Below are positions 36,307 through 47,405 of a stretch of 64,000 nucleotides of DNA, one piece after another. Both the position numbers and the translations under genes were made by a program. The stretch covers positions 45,766-109,765 of the forward strand of contig BQKZ01000919.1 of the NCBI GenBank assembly GCA_036244855.1, read 5' to 3'. Every line of letters starts with the position of its first letter. Within the stretch, counting starts at the first letter, position 1. This stretch comes from Temnopleurus reevesii (lineage: Eukaryota > Echinodermata > Echinoidea > Temnopleuroida > Temnopleuridae). The notes under the pieces are model-generated. The model was not told the DNA's origin. It was given only the letters and a program-made list of their open reading frames with translations, and made no database searches.

Positions 36307-38518
36307 GTTGATAAAAACTGAAATTAATTGAAATAGATTTACACATCATGCCAAACAACTCTCTGACAATATCGTTATAAACAATTTTGTTGATAAATCT
36401 TTTAACAGGTACAACACACTTTTAGACAAAAGTTTCACTGTTTCAATGTGCTTATACTATATTCTGGAATTAACCAAAATAAAGAAGAGGAGTAGGGGCA
36501 AATAAAGCTCACAAGGAAAATCTAAAAACTATGCATAGTCTTATAAACCCATTTGAAAGACCCCTTCCCTTATATCTCTATTTCTCTCTCTCTTTCTCTC
36601 TCTTATAAAAAACCCAACATCTTCATTCTGCTCGGGATTGTCTCCACATCATCATGGAGATAAAAGTTTCTTGATATCATCTAGTCTCTGCACACAGTCA
36701 TTTTGATTCTGTTTCACAATCTCAGGAAGTACATAATGCAGAGTCTGCAATTAGAGACTACATATATTCACAGCTATACTTCAGTGTCCAATACATGAAT
36801 AGAAAAAAAATGTGACTACAGACTCTTGATTAATGAACTACGCATTTTGAAAAAAATTGCTGATCTGAAGTGGAGAGTCTGCGCCTCTAGACTAGCCATC
36901 GTCAGGGCAACTCACTTTGCAGGTGACTGGCCCAGTGGGCAAGCAGCAAAACCAGCTAATTGAGCATCTCCAGCTTGCCCCAGGGACATGGGTGTACTCT
37001 TACACAACACCCGACATCCTCTAAATTAAACTCTTTGGGTAAGTATATCCCGCTTGAAACAGTAGTAGAATAGTCCGTTCAAGCCACCGGGCGTCTCATC
37101 ACGATCCTCCTACTGGAATAGATTATATTGTCTATTAAAATAATGGGTTATTGCATCTTCAGGTGAAAAAGAACTTCTTGAAATTAAGACGGAAGTCACA
37201 AATGAAGAAAAGATGAAGGGGGAGAGAAAAGGAGGGAGGTAAAGAGAGAAAGAGAGAGAGAAAGAGACAGAGAATGAGAGGGAAGAGATTGAGATTTAGC
37301 CTAAAACCTAGGTAAATCTAGAAGTATATACGATATACAGGCAATGCTGATAGAATAACATCTTTTAATGCCATCAATACCTTAAAGGCAGATTAGTAAT
37401 TTATGGTTTTGAGAGTATAATTTCTTGTTATTGTCGTTCTTTTTTTATGCTCAGTCGGAAAAAAACATGTACCATCAAAACAAGCACATAAACCTCACCA
37501 TTATTCTTTTATCCATCGAGGAAAGATAAGTAATGTGGGAATTCTAATCAACTGAAACTTTTGGTACCAACCCTTTCTATAATTGCCAAAAAGTCAAAAC
37601 AAATCATATAAATTCTTACAATGAATGTTTAAGAATACATGATAATTCATAAACAAATATAATCCATTTGATTTTCTAATTATTTTGCTTCAAACTCCAT
37701 TTCATTTAATCCTAAATTAAACCCTACCCATGAGAAATCATATTTCATTGATTTTTTTTTCAATAGCTAAATCTTATTCACATTTGCAACATCATTTCTT
37801 TGATTAGTAACTTTATCATTCAAAAAAGGAATACAAATCTTTCTGTGCATCTGTTGAAAAACTTCATGAAATAAGGAAACAATTCATATAACTTTCAGTC
37901 ATTCCATTGTATATCATAAAAGATATAATGACATTATGCAAGATTTTTTCTTCTTCGTAATAACTTCTTGATGTCAAGAAAAACCACAGAGGTCCATTTT
38001 TAACCATTCATTGTACATTAATCTTTAATCTCGTCCACAGAGAAATCACATTAACAAAATACCATGAGCAGAATTAACCACAATTTATCAAATACATTCA
38101 AATTGGCTTATAAGATTTTCAGAAATTTAGTAACACGTTGAAGTAATTTCCTTTTCATTTTTGTTGGTTTACTTATCGAATATATGAAACCTCGTGATCA
38201 TATGAAGTTTCCTTGCATCTTATGGAGACATGATGACACCGGAAATACAGTATAACAACACTTCAAAGTTTCTCACTTGCACTCATCATAAGGCAAAAAT
38301 GAAAAAAAAAATTGATGCCTTCAATTGCTATGTTTGAATACTAGCATTGGATAGTCTGACATTTTTTTTAAATTAATTTGTTTTGATAATTTTATATTCA
38401 CAATTTGATTTGATTTGATTTGATTTGATTTTATTTCTGCGTTCAGATGAATGATTTACAATACAAAAATTTAACATAAATACATAATACAAATAAATAG
38501 TATATTTTAACATACTAA
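36307..38518. other. No recognised gene; one GC-richer patch
   Basis: At about 36880-37110 the sequence is GC-richer and contains TTTGG/GTAAGTAT (near 37037), a textbook splice donor, and TTTGCAG (near 36927), a possible acceptor. The frame between them stops before the donor, so a coding exon is not supported. A GA-rich patch occurs at 37205-37280. Confidence 0.4.
38403..38431. repeat. (TTTGA)n microsatellite
   Basis: About five tandem units. Confidence 0.8.
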
Positions 38519-38690
38519 GGGGGTGTTGTTCAAAATCAACTGCAAATCAACTGCAACTTTGCAAATTGTAACGCGCATTATTATTCGCGTAGGGCGCATT
38601 TAACAAGGCACGCATGAAACAATGATTTTGATTGGTGCATTGCGATCAACTGCAACTTGTGATCAATTGCAAGTTTTGAGCAACACCCCC
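38519..38690 (-). mobile_element. MITE, family B, copy 2
   Basis: The ends are GGGGGTGTTGTTCAAA and TTTTGAGCAACACCCCC. Its interior is the reverse complement of the copy at 2829 (GCGCATTTAACAAGGC, CATGAAACAATGATTTTGAT), so it sits in the opposite orientation. TA lies one base outside each end. Confidence 0.8.
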
Positions 38691-39795
38691 ATAGAATAGT
38701 AATATAAAAAAGAGAAACAAAATATCAAATTAATAAAAATAAAGTAAGGGAACACAATTCACACAATTCATGAGGAAAATGAGACTTCGGGAGTAAAGGG
38801 AGTATATATCCAGGTCGGGTCATTTTCAGACGGTCAGTCGTGTGAGGGCATCCAGACAATATTTTGGGGGGACGACAAGAGGAATGAGGCAAGGCAGACG
38901 AAGTGTACATATTGTTTGTACTGACATCATTTGGCATGATTATGAATATTCATAAGTCTTGAGCTGTTAAGGGTGTGTCTCTACAACCACATTTTCCAAG
39001 CAGAAATTTCAAGTTAAGTTAGGATTTCAAAGAATTTTGATGATTTTGTTTAGTTGTACTTACTTGTACTAAATAAATCAAGTGAATAAAACAAGTAAAT
39101 AAAAAATTGCCGCTTTTAAATTAGTTTTAGAGTGATTTATCCACATCCGTTGATATCCATACTTAACCCCGGCTTAACTCTGCCAGACAGACTTAAATCC
39201 ATCTTTATAAGGATTAAAATATATCTAGGTAAATGGTTTAAACAGACTTTAGAAGAGGAAGCAAGGATTTGTAAGACAAATGTTAGTACCCAATCAAATC
39301 TTCACCATTTATCATTTCTGGAGGCTATGAGATTTATCAATTCAATCCAGAGTAGCGAGGCATCCAAATAGAGATATTAAGCTTTTCACGATCAGCAATT
39401 CTACATGAGCTAATAATATTTCATTAATGTGCCATTAGCTTCACTAACATGCCTAAAGGAAATACATGGAGTATATATAATTTTTTTTTGAAAACCACAC
39501 ACCACATATTAATTTTATTTCGTAAGACATTTAGTGACCAAAAATCTTTCTTACATCTTGCAGCTTTCCATGTGGAAATTAGGGGGAAAATCTGCTTTCC
39601 CACATAACAAATGTAACAAGAGTTATGATAGAACTAAGATTCTACAACTAAGTAATGATAAGTGAAATGTTGCAACAATTTTTTTTTACTTTTATCATAA
39701 TTCTAATACTATGAGGAATTGCCTATTGTCAATGGTTAACAGATTCTATTGATAAATCTTAATAATAAAAAGTTAAATCTTGCATGATCGAAAGC

Positions 39796-39866
39796 GACTT
39801 GGTGGCTCATTGGTTAGGCATCTGCTTAAGGTCCAGATAGTTTTGGGTTCAATCCATAGCCAAGTC
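39796..39866 (+). mobile_element. tRNA-like sequence, probably a SINE head or tRNA pseudogene
   Basis: GACTTGG at the start pairs fully with CCAAGTC at the end, as in a seven-pair acceptor stem. An A-box-like TGGCTCATTGG (39803-39813) and a B box GGTTCAATCC (39846-39855) are at the right spacing. The anticodon arm ATCTG..CAGAT encloses a 9-base loop instead of 7 and the T stem has mismatches, which argues against a working tRNA. A poly(A)-containing stretch follows within 15 bp, as expected of a retroposed copy. Confidence 0.5.
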
Positions 39867-41611
39867 ACACATCCAAATTAAAAAAAAAAATCATCTTTTG
39901 TCTTCAAGCTAGTCACTTAGGAGTTAAAATAGGGAAAGGGAAATGGTAAATTACAGAAATGAAAGTCTACTGGAGGAGTGTTTCAAAATCTAAAGAACAC
40001 TACACGTACTCAAAATTATCTTTTTTATCTCTTTCTCAATTCGGCAATGGCAGGCTGGGGTGGTGGTTAAGGCTTGGCTGAACGCCCTCTGATGGCGAAG
40101 TCTTGATTCATAATACAATCATATCCTACCAACCTCGGAGAAGTTGAATTGCAGGCCAGTCCTATCTATCTCTCTCATTCCCCCTCTCTCTGTATCTCTC
40201 TCCACATGCATATATTTCATTCCAAATCTACATTTAATTTCTTCCATCTCTACCAGAAACTTTGGAGATTTATCCCAGACTTCTGAGCTCCTTTCCCTCC
40301 CCCTTCAAAGTAAAAAGTCAACATTTCTAGGGACTCCAGTTGGAAATATTAATCCTCAAATATCTTCCCAATCCTTCCCATGCATAATTCTCTTCATAGG
40401 CTTAACCAAAGACTCCCACACAACACATGTTCACCAACTGGTATCTGGAAAGAAAACTGGTTAAAAACCTGGGAGGCATTTCACCAACAATCCCTCTCTG
40501 TTCTTTTTGGGTCTCAACCAATAGGATCGCAAGATTTCAGTGGCTTATAACAAAACCTGTGGAGTAATCCATTAATGAAAGCAGCCCCGGTTGAGAGGCT
40601 GGAGAGCCGATCCACCTCGTTGAGAGTCGGTTCATCATCGGATGTCATCTTTGACTGATGGAATAGATAAATAAATAAATCCATGCTCGGCTGAGATTGA
40701 TGCCGTCTAATTGGAGTTTGGAGGGTGCATATGATCCAGATATGTCGGCTCGCATTAAACGAAATCGTATAACGAGGGGTGGGGATCATTCGTCAAAATA
40801 AACCTGGAGGAGAGGGTTGCAGGGGAAGGTATGGACCGGGGATGAACCTTTTCGAGCCATTTTAAGCTTGGATTGATGGATGAAAACAAATTAATAGGGA
40901 ATATCTGCTTAAGCATCTAGCTAGTGATGACTTCTCCATGTCTTCTAACATATTGGAATCGTTTCTAATCTTCCTTTCTTTGATTCTTTATGGCACGTTT
41001 CTCAGGTCATATGCTTAATAACTGTGGTCCGGTATTTCTTTAGTCAAACTAATCTCAATACAAGATTTTCACAAAAAATAAATTGACTCTGGGATTATAC
41101 TGAATAAAACACTTTTTATCAATAAATTGAGAAAATATTGCTGGTAACATAACAAATTATTCACAGTGCAGATCACAATTTTAATGACAACTATGAGATA
41201 TTTGTAGACATTCCAAACATATTAATTTACAACTCTGTAGCTCATGAGAGGTTACAAGAATGTCTATCATATGTTTTGCAGACTAATATATCGAGCAATG
41301 AAAATTCTATCCTACATTTTCCCCTTCTGGCCAAGACATATGTTCAGTATAACAGACAAAACAATTAATTGCAAAGAATATAAATGAACTTGAAAACTTG
41401 TGGCGCCTTACATAAGCCCTCCATCAAAATTGTTTGGATTACCCTAAATCGACAAACCCTCCAAAAATTGCCTGACCTGAAGTTTGTTTGTTTTTACTTT
41501 TCATAACCATGATAGCTGGTTGTCAAATCAGTAGCACTGAACAGACATAGTGCACATCTATCTATTCTTTGGTGGAGAGAAACAAATGCAGATTCATTTC
41601 TTGCTTAGGAA

Positions 41612-41682
41612 AATCAGTGTCAGCAGTGGGATTTGAACCCTGAACCCTGAGTGTCCTAATATAGAGACCTAACTACTAAAAG
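41612..41682 (-). mobile_element. tRNA-like SINE head, minus strand
   Basis: On the minus strand TAGTAGTTAGGTC resembles an A box and GGTTCAAATCC (41629-41639) is a good B box. Part of the same sequence (AACCTAAATATAGAGACGTAA) recurs at about 41739-41760 after a (CA)n run. No body could be assigned. Confidence 0.5.
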
Positions 41683-42239
41683 AAGACACACACACACGCA
41701 CACAAACACACACATACACACACATACACTGAACACTGAACCTAAATATAGAGACGTAACCACTAAGGAAGACACATAAATAATATCACAAAGGATATCT
41801 AAAGCTGATGTGAATGTACCGGAACAATGTAAGAAAATCTGACAGACAACTGAGGAATGTTGAATATAATATTTCAATACATTAATGTACAAGAGAAATA
41901 ACAAAAAAGCTTAAGACTGGTTCATGCTAAAATCACATGAACACATACAGTCGTAATGACAGCAAACACAGATAGCAATATTCCTCCCCTCAATACCACA
42001 CCCACCGCCTGGCTATATGATCACGCAGGAGTGAAACGGGAAGAGCTTCCTCGCCATCAAAATATCAGGTGAAATCTTACGCTACCGTTCACGAAAAAGG
42101 CGGAAATCACACAAAAAAACAGGAGAAAGAGGAAAAATAAGAAAACCGGAATCCATTAGAGGGACAAGTCAACATTAGCCCGGTGTGGGGGAGGACCTAA
42201 TTTTGACAAGTGTTGCTCTGAAGGTTTTTAGGAAGGAAT

Positions 42240-42870
42240 GGGGAAGAGGAGAAAGGATGTGGTGAGCAGGAGAGGGGAGAGGTGAGCAATGGGAGGGAGA
42301 TAGAGTGAGAGGTAGAGTGACAGAGAGAGAGGAGAGAGAGGGAGAGAGAGGGAGAGAGAGAGAACAAGGGAATAGGGAGAGAGGAGTGCAAAAGAAAAAA
42401 GAGGGAAAGAAGCATGAGAGGATAGTAAGGGAGCAAGCAATGAAAAGCGGGTGATCTAGCAAGAGAGAAATGCATGGCAAAGGAGAATGAGCGAAAATAG
42501 CAAGTGATAAGAAACAATAAAGAGCACGTATAAGCAGGGGCAAAGAGGAAGGAGAGGGAGAGAGAAAAAACAATATGATACATAAAGAGGGAGAATCACA
42601 GAAGCAAGAAATAACAATGGTGTGTAAAAGAAAGAGAAAAGGATGAAGAACAAAGAAGAAGAAAGAAGTAGAAAGATGAAAATAAATAAAGCAGAAGACA
42701 AAAGATACAATAAGTAATACAATAAGGAGTACAAGAAAAAGAAAATATGCAATATAATTACAAGGATAAGAAGGTGAAAGAAGAAGAAGAAGAAAAAGAT
42801 GAAAAAGACGAAGAAAAAGAAGAAAAGGAAAATGAGAAGATAGATCCACGTCATAGAAAGAGCATCTCGT
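42240..42870. repeat. Purine-rich tract
   Basis: GA/GGGA-rich on the + strand to about 42565, then AAGA-rich to about 42870. The Glu/Lys-rich + frame (42747-42950) and the long Ser/Leu/Phe minus frames are compositional artefacts. Confidence 0.85.
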
Positions 42871-43783
42871 GTTCGAAAAGGGGGAAAAACGGAAAATGTG
42901 AAAGCGCAGAGATCTGCAAAAGAGGAAGAAAAACAGCAGACAGCGAATAGGTTCGATCTTGACGAAAGCGCCTTGGCTTTCACATTCATGTTAGTAACCC
43001 AAGCCGACGTCCCCTCCTAGGATTTCGATCGCACCGAAACCTGGCCGCGGCGAGATGCATATGTATTCGCGGGGAGCAATCTCTAAAGAATCGACTTTGC
43101 GCATGAATGGAAAAACACTTTGAGGATATCGGGGCTCCCACCAGGATTTGGCAGATATTGCCAATTTCCAGTTTGAAGATTTTAATCTGATTTTTCTCCT
43201 TTGATTCCCCTCTCTATTTTATTTTTTATCACTTGTTATCTGCAGAGAAACCATTAGGGCTGATATCGCAAACGCCTTTTCCTCGTTCTACCTCATTCTG
43301 ATGATACTTCTGTCTTGTTCTTCCTCGCAATCATCAATATTATAGTGGAGAGACACAGAGACACATTTGTCAGGTTGCTCTTTTCATCTGTGGCCCATAG
43401 TCGAGGTGTGACACTTTACTGATTATAGGGGAAGAGCAATAGAAATGATCATAAAAATTTGACCATTGTAGAAATAGATGTCAAGATAGATATATTGTAC
43501 GCCCATAATCTCCTCCCTTTTCAAATAAACATGTTATATATGTTGTAAATTAATATTATCATTATCATTTATCATGAACCATGAGGGCACTGTCGAGCAG
43601 CAAGCTCCTGCAGATTTTCTCCAGTTTAGAGAGTTTTTATTCCTCAAATTTCACATTTCAATTACTGTAAATTGAAATCACAATTCAGCTTTTAGCAGCA
43701 AAGTTTTTTGAATCAATAAACCATTGATCTATCTATCTATCTGTGAATCATATTGTTTTCATGGTTGCCGTCACTTTCTTCAG

Positions 43784-44137
43784 CTCTTGCGTTATTCACA
43801 TTCTAATACAGTATTCATCTTATGCAAATTTCGGAACAGTGGGCATCTCCGCAAGTTCATCGCAGCAAGAAGAGCCGCTGCACAGTTAGTCTGGAGAAAT
43901 TCAATCCCTGGACCACACTATGAGAGGTTTCACAAGGTGACAGAACTGCCATCTCCAATGGCCAAATATGAAAGAGATCTGTCTAACAAGACTAATCGAA
44001 TTACGTTCTTATACCTGGAATGTAGTCTTCTTGATCCAGACTTAGACTTGGACACTGGTGGAAGAAGCTGGGAAAGTTGGTTGGGATTAAAATATGGGCA
44101 ATTAACCTTGCACAAGAGAATCAAAAGTGCAGAATGA
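43784..44137 (+). CDS. Unrecognised open segment, possible last exon or retrocopy fragment
   Basis: A pyrimidine-rich stretch ending TCACTTTCTTCAG gives a fair acceptor at 43783. From there one frame stays open for 117 codons to a TGA at 44135-44137. The translation is mixed and protein-like rather than low-complexity, for example FRNSGHLRKFIAARRAAAQL in the first third and GGRSWESWLGLKYGQL near the end. An alternative donor (CACAAG/GTGACA, after 43936) would end a shorter exon. I recognise no domain. With no promoter, neighbouring exon or poly(A) signal tied to it, this could be the last exon of an upstream gene, a decayed retrocopy, or chance. Confidence 0.25.
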   Translation, partial: LLRYSHSNTVFILCKFRNSGHLRKFIAARRAAAQLVWRNSIPGPHYERFHKVTELPSPMAKYERDLSNKTNRITFLYLECSLLDPDLDLDTGGRSWESWLGLKYGQLTLHKRIKSAE

Positions 44138-44737
44138 GGAGATGAAAAGGTACTTCTCAACTGAACTAGGTGTTTTTATGCTTGTCTTATTTGATTTTAT
44201 TTTATCATATGATAAAGTCATTTATCAATTTTTAAACATATTCATTCATTTTGGTGGGAAGGGGCGGCTGTTGTAGAGTTCAACAGAATGACTTGTTAGA
44301 AAAGCACGCACCTAATCTACATCCTTAGATAAGATAGAAATATTCCAATTATATAGCATTATGATGAGACTTAACACATTTTCGAACCTGTTTTTATATC
44401 AAAACATGTTTTGGTTAGACAGCTAGACCGACACCCCTAATAGCGCTGCAAGTGGCAGGCCTAAAAAGTGCCATCTATCATTTTTCTTAACAAACTTATT
44501 GATCTAACAGGGAAAGACGTGTCCTGAAGTTTTAAGTGTAATATTGCAGCTTTCGTGCATATTTGTAATTCAAAACTTAGCTTTGTGCTGTTTCAGTGTG
44601 TGAAATACGACCCTCAGCAATCACGACGAAGGCGCAATCCAGCCCCATACGAAGGGGGGTGATGTTTGCGCAGACAAAACTCGCCGTCGAGTCTTCTGTT
44701 ACGATATTTTTGCGGAGGAGGCAGGAGAGGAGCGGAT

Positions 44738-44746
44738 GCCATCTTG
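44738..44746. promoter_or_regulatory. YY1-like motif
   Basis: GCCATCTTG matches the core of the YY1 consensus, which in many animal promoters lies just downstream of the transcription start. The surrounding 44590-44910 region is CpG-containing and GC-richer than its flanks. An ATG in strong context follows 8 bases later. Confidence 0.35.
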
Positions 44747-44753
44747 AACAAAC

Positions 44754-44864
44754 ATGGCCGAGCCCCCGTTGTTCAAACTTGGTTTGCTTGGTTTCCGAGA
44801 CAGAGCCCGCCACATTCATTGGTTTGTGTGGGGAAGGAAGCAGAGGTACAGAACCTCGTGGTAA
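44754..44864 (+). CDS. Candidate first coding exon, unrecognised
   Basis: The ATG at 44754 has a strong start context (AACATGG) just downstream of the YY1-like motif. The frame runs 36 codons to TAA at 44862, beginning MAEPPLFKLGLLGFRDR. A donor-like CTCGTG/GTAAAA lies at 44860/44861, immediately before the stop, so the coding part of an exon could end there. No matching downstream exon could be identified and the peptide is not recognised. The open length is not unusual by chance, so the call rests on the promoter-like context. Confidence 0.22.
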   Translation: MAEPPLFKLGLLGFRDRARHIHWFVWGRKQRYRTSW

Positions 44865-44947
44865 AAGTCACAGTAAAGTGGCGCGAGATTAGACGACAAG
44901 CAGGAAAAGTGAAGGAAAATTGACAGCGATGGGACAATATACCGAGT

Positions 44948-45015
44948 GTGAGAGAGAGAGAGAGTCAGTAAGAGAGAAAGAGAAAGTGAATTAGAGAACG
45001 AGAGAGGAAACTGTA
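44948..45015. repeat. Short GA-rich tract
   Basis: GAGAGA/GAAAGAGAAAG repeats directly precede the family B MITE at 45016. Confidence 0.7.
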
Positions 45016-45175
45016 AGGGAGAGTTGCAAGAAAGTTGCATTTGATTGCAAATCAGCTGCAAATCAGTTGCAAATTGAAAGGCGCATTTTCAGACAAACAT
45101 GAAATAATGGTCTGTATTGGTGCACACCAATCAATTGCAACTTGCAAATGACTGCAACTTTTTAGCAACACCCCC
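45016..45175 (-). mobile_element. MITE, family B, copy 3
   Basis: The right end TTTAGCAACACCCCC is well kept; the left end AGGGAGAGTTGCAAGAAA is degenerate. TA flanks both ends (45014-45015 and 45176-45177). It has the same orientation as the copy at 38519. Confidence 0.7.
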
Positions 45176-45430
45176 TAAAAGAGACTGACATAAAGTGAAA
45201 TAGATGAAAAGAAATAGATAGTCGAGGTAGGATGGAGAAGGGAGCAGACAAGGAAAGGAGAATAACTTGCAGTACACTCAACAAAGCGTAACACCATAGA
45301 GTGGAACAAGATCGTTGGACAGACAGCGAAAAACTATGAGAGAGAGAGAGAGAGAGAAAGAGAGGAAATACAGAGGGAATTAGTGAGGGAGAAGGAGAGA
45401 GACAAAAAAACAGCTTTCAGTTCATGATTT

Positions 45431-45962
45431 TCAGAGGTTTATCAAGCATAGCACGATCCAAGACATTCACCCCAAATCCTAACTACACCAATGTTATAAC
45501 CAGTGTCACCAAGGTAGCATAAGAGGAAACACTATGGCATGAAAAACTAGGAATGTAGAGATAGAAAAGGGAAGAGGGGAAAAAAGAGAAAGGATGGTTT
45601 TGATATTGTTTCCAGAATGGGGGCTAGAGAGGGAAAAGAACATACCTGTCAACAGAACTAGAAACAAATCTAGACAAGCTAAAAAAAAAAGGATAGCATT
45701 GTCAGAGGTTTACCAGGTATAGCAACATCTAAGACATTCACCCCAAATCCAAACTAAACCGATGTCACAACCACTGTCGACAAGGTAGCGTATGACAAAA
45801 CATGGTGACATAAAAATAGGAATGTAGAGAAAGAGAAGGGAAGAGAAGAAAAAAAGAAAAAGGATGGTTTTGATACTGTTTCCAGAATGGGGGCTAGAGA
45901 GGGAAAAGAACATACCTATGTCAACAGAACTAGAAACAAATCTAGACAAGCTAAAAAGGAAA
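45431..45962. repeat. Tandem duplication, two units of about 271 bp
   Basis: TCAGAGGTTT starts units at 45431 and 45702. Both hold AAGACATTCACCCCAAATCC, CAAGGTAGC, AGGATGGTTTTGATA and CAGAATGGGGGCTAGAGAGG. Identity is high but indels are present. No N lies between the units, so this duplication looks genuine. Confidence 0.85.
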
Positions 45963-47184
45963 GCATTGCCTCACGTGGCGTCAGCGGGTTGACGATGCGA
46001 GTATCGAGCCCTTGGGGAACAACGGGAGCGCATCTACCCTAAAATGTTTTACTAGCACTGAAGAGGCGAATAATGGAGGGTGAAGGGATGTATCTTACAT
46101 GAGATTACTTGATACCCTTATCTTTGCGCATCCCGTTTTTATCCTTTTTATTCGTCCCATTTTATCCCTTTTCGTGCCATGTTCGGTCAAGAGACGGGTT
46201 ACATTTCAGCATCCCATTTGCAGCCCGATGCTCCTGATATGCTCCCCTCGGCCGCAAAAAACTTTGGGGATGTTGTCAAGGTTACGGGAAGGCAGTGACT
46301 TCTTTATATCCGAGGTAGACGACATTTAATTTCACAAACAAACCAATCGATCCCTTGATAGAAAAAAGTGTCACTTCTCGCAACTTCTTTACAAAGGGTA
46401 CAGTGCATCATTTCTAAAATTGAACAATAAAGGGGGTTTCACCTCTTCAACGCATAACTACAAATGAGGGAGGGGGATCCTGGTGCTTTTGTCTGTGCAT
46501 CTAAAAAATCAAATTTCCTTTCCCTGTTTTGCACAGAAGATTTGCTGCATGAATGTCTACATGTTCGCTGAATGACGCAAAATGTAATATCATTTGTCTA
46601 CTACAGCCTTCATGAAAATATTTATGAAAGGCTGTTTATTTTGTCCCCTTTGTTCGCCCATTATGCTTATAAAAACAACTGCACCATTTTCTCTTTGAAA
46701 TTTTCATATAAAGTGCATTATAACTGTTGTCTGAAATTATAATTATTATGTTTGTCTGTGACATCTACACAAAATATTTTTCCCTTTCAGATAATCTTTC
46801 CCTCTCCATTATTTCTTCACACAAATTATTTCTATCTCAAGTTCTTCAAATAATCTTTCTCTTCTACAATGTAAAAGTCAATATATATTGTAGTGAATAA
46901 ACAGAATTTCAATTATATTTGCATATCAGCGTTCTTTCACATTTTGAAAGCTTATCATACACAAGTCTATGGGCATTATCATGAGTAAAAATTTGGGCAA
47001 ATTCATGGTCACAAAATAAGTCAAAATAAATCTCTCGCAAAAATTGAAGCTTATACAATAATCCCTAAGAAAGTCTTCCCTCATTATTCCACCCCCACCT
47101 CACAAAAAAAAGCAACTTGTGACTTGAGACCAATTTGAAAGTGGAAGGTCACATTTAGACAAATTTTCCTACAATGAAGTAAAA
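45963..47184. other. No gene seen
   Basis: A GC-richer patch at 45970-46330 contains CACGTG (near 45972) and mixed open frames, none recognised. A family H-like scrap (CTCTCGCAAAAATTGAAGCT) lies near 47031. Confidence 0.4.
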
Positions 47185-47405
47185 TACTGTGTTAGTTGAA
47201 ATTTTCGCGATGGTTTTTGTTTTTGCTAATTTCGCTAATATTTTCGATAATTGTCTTTGGACTCGCGAAAATTTCCAACCTGAATGACGCACATTCATGT
47301 GTGTACAAAAACTGTCAAAAACGTGAAAATAACAACAGGCCAAGGTGTCAAACCGGTTAAAAATCGCGTAAATATCTGTACGCTAAAATATTGGCTTATA
47401 CAGTA
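47185..47405. mobile_element. MITE-like repeat, family H, copy 2
   Basis: It starts TACTGTGTTAGTTGAAATTT and ends ATTGGCTTATACAGTA. It shares TGACGCACATTCATGTGTGT, AACGTGAAAATAACAACA and AAATATCTGTACGC with 20801-21003. Identity over the right two thirds is high. Confidence 0.75.

Larger units (their letters stand above)
38691..42235. other. No protein gene seen; tRNA-like SINE heads inside
   Basis: AT-rich sequence with (CA)n at about 41688-41732. A further weak tRNA-like patch, GGTGGTTAAGGCTTGGCTG, lies at about 40059-40110. No splice-flanked frame was found. Confidence 0.45.

Noticed and set aside
36930..37045. Possible internal exon between TTTGCAG and GTAAGTAT
   Set aside because: The longest frame stops about 10 bp before the donor and the other frames stop earlier, so a coding exon does not fit. 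A non-coding exon cannot be excluded.
42747..42950. Glu/Lys-rich + strand frame
   Set aside because: It comes from GAAGAA/AAAGAA repeats. The start codon and context are unremarkable and there is no splice evidence.
42175..42989. Overlapping minus-strand frames of 224 and 177 codons
   Set aside because: Two frames are open over the same polypurine tract and both read as Ser/Leu/Phe repeats, so they are compositional.
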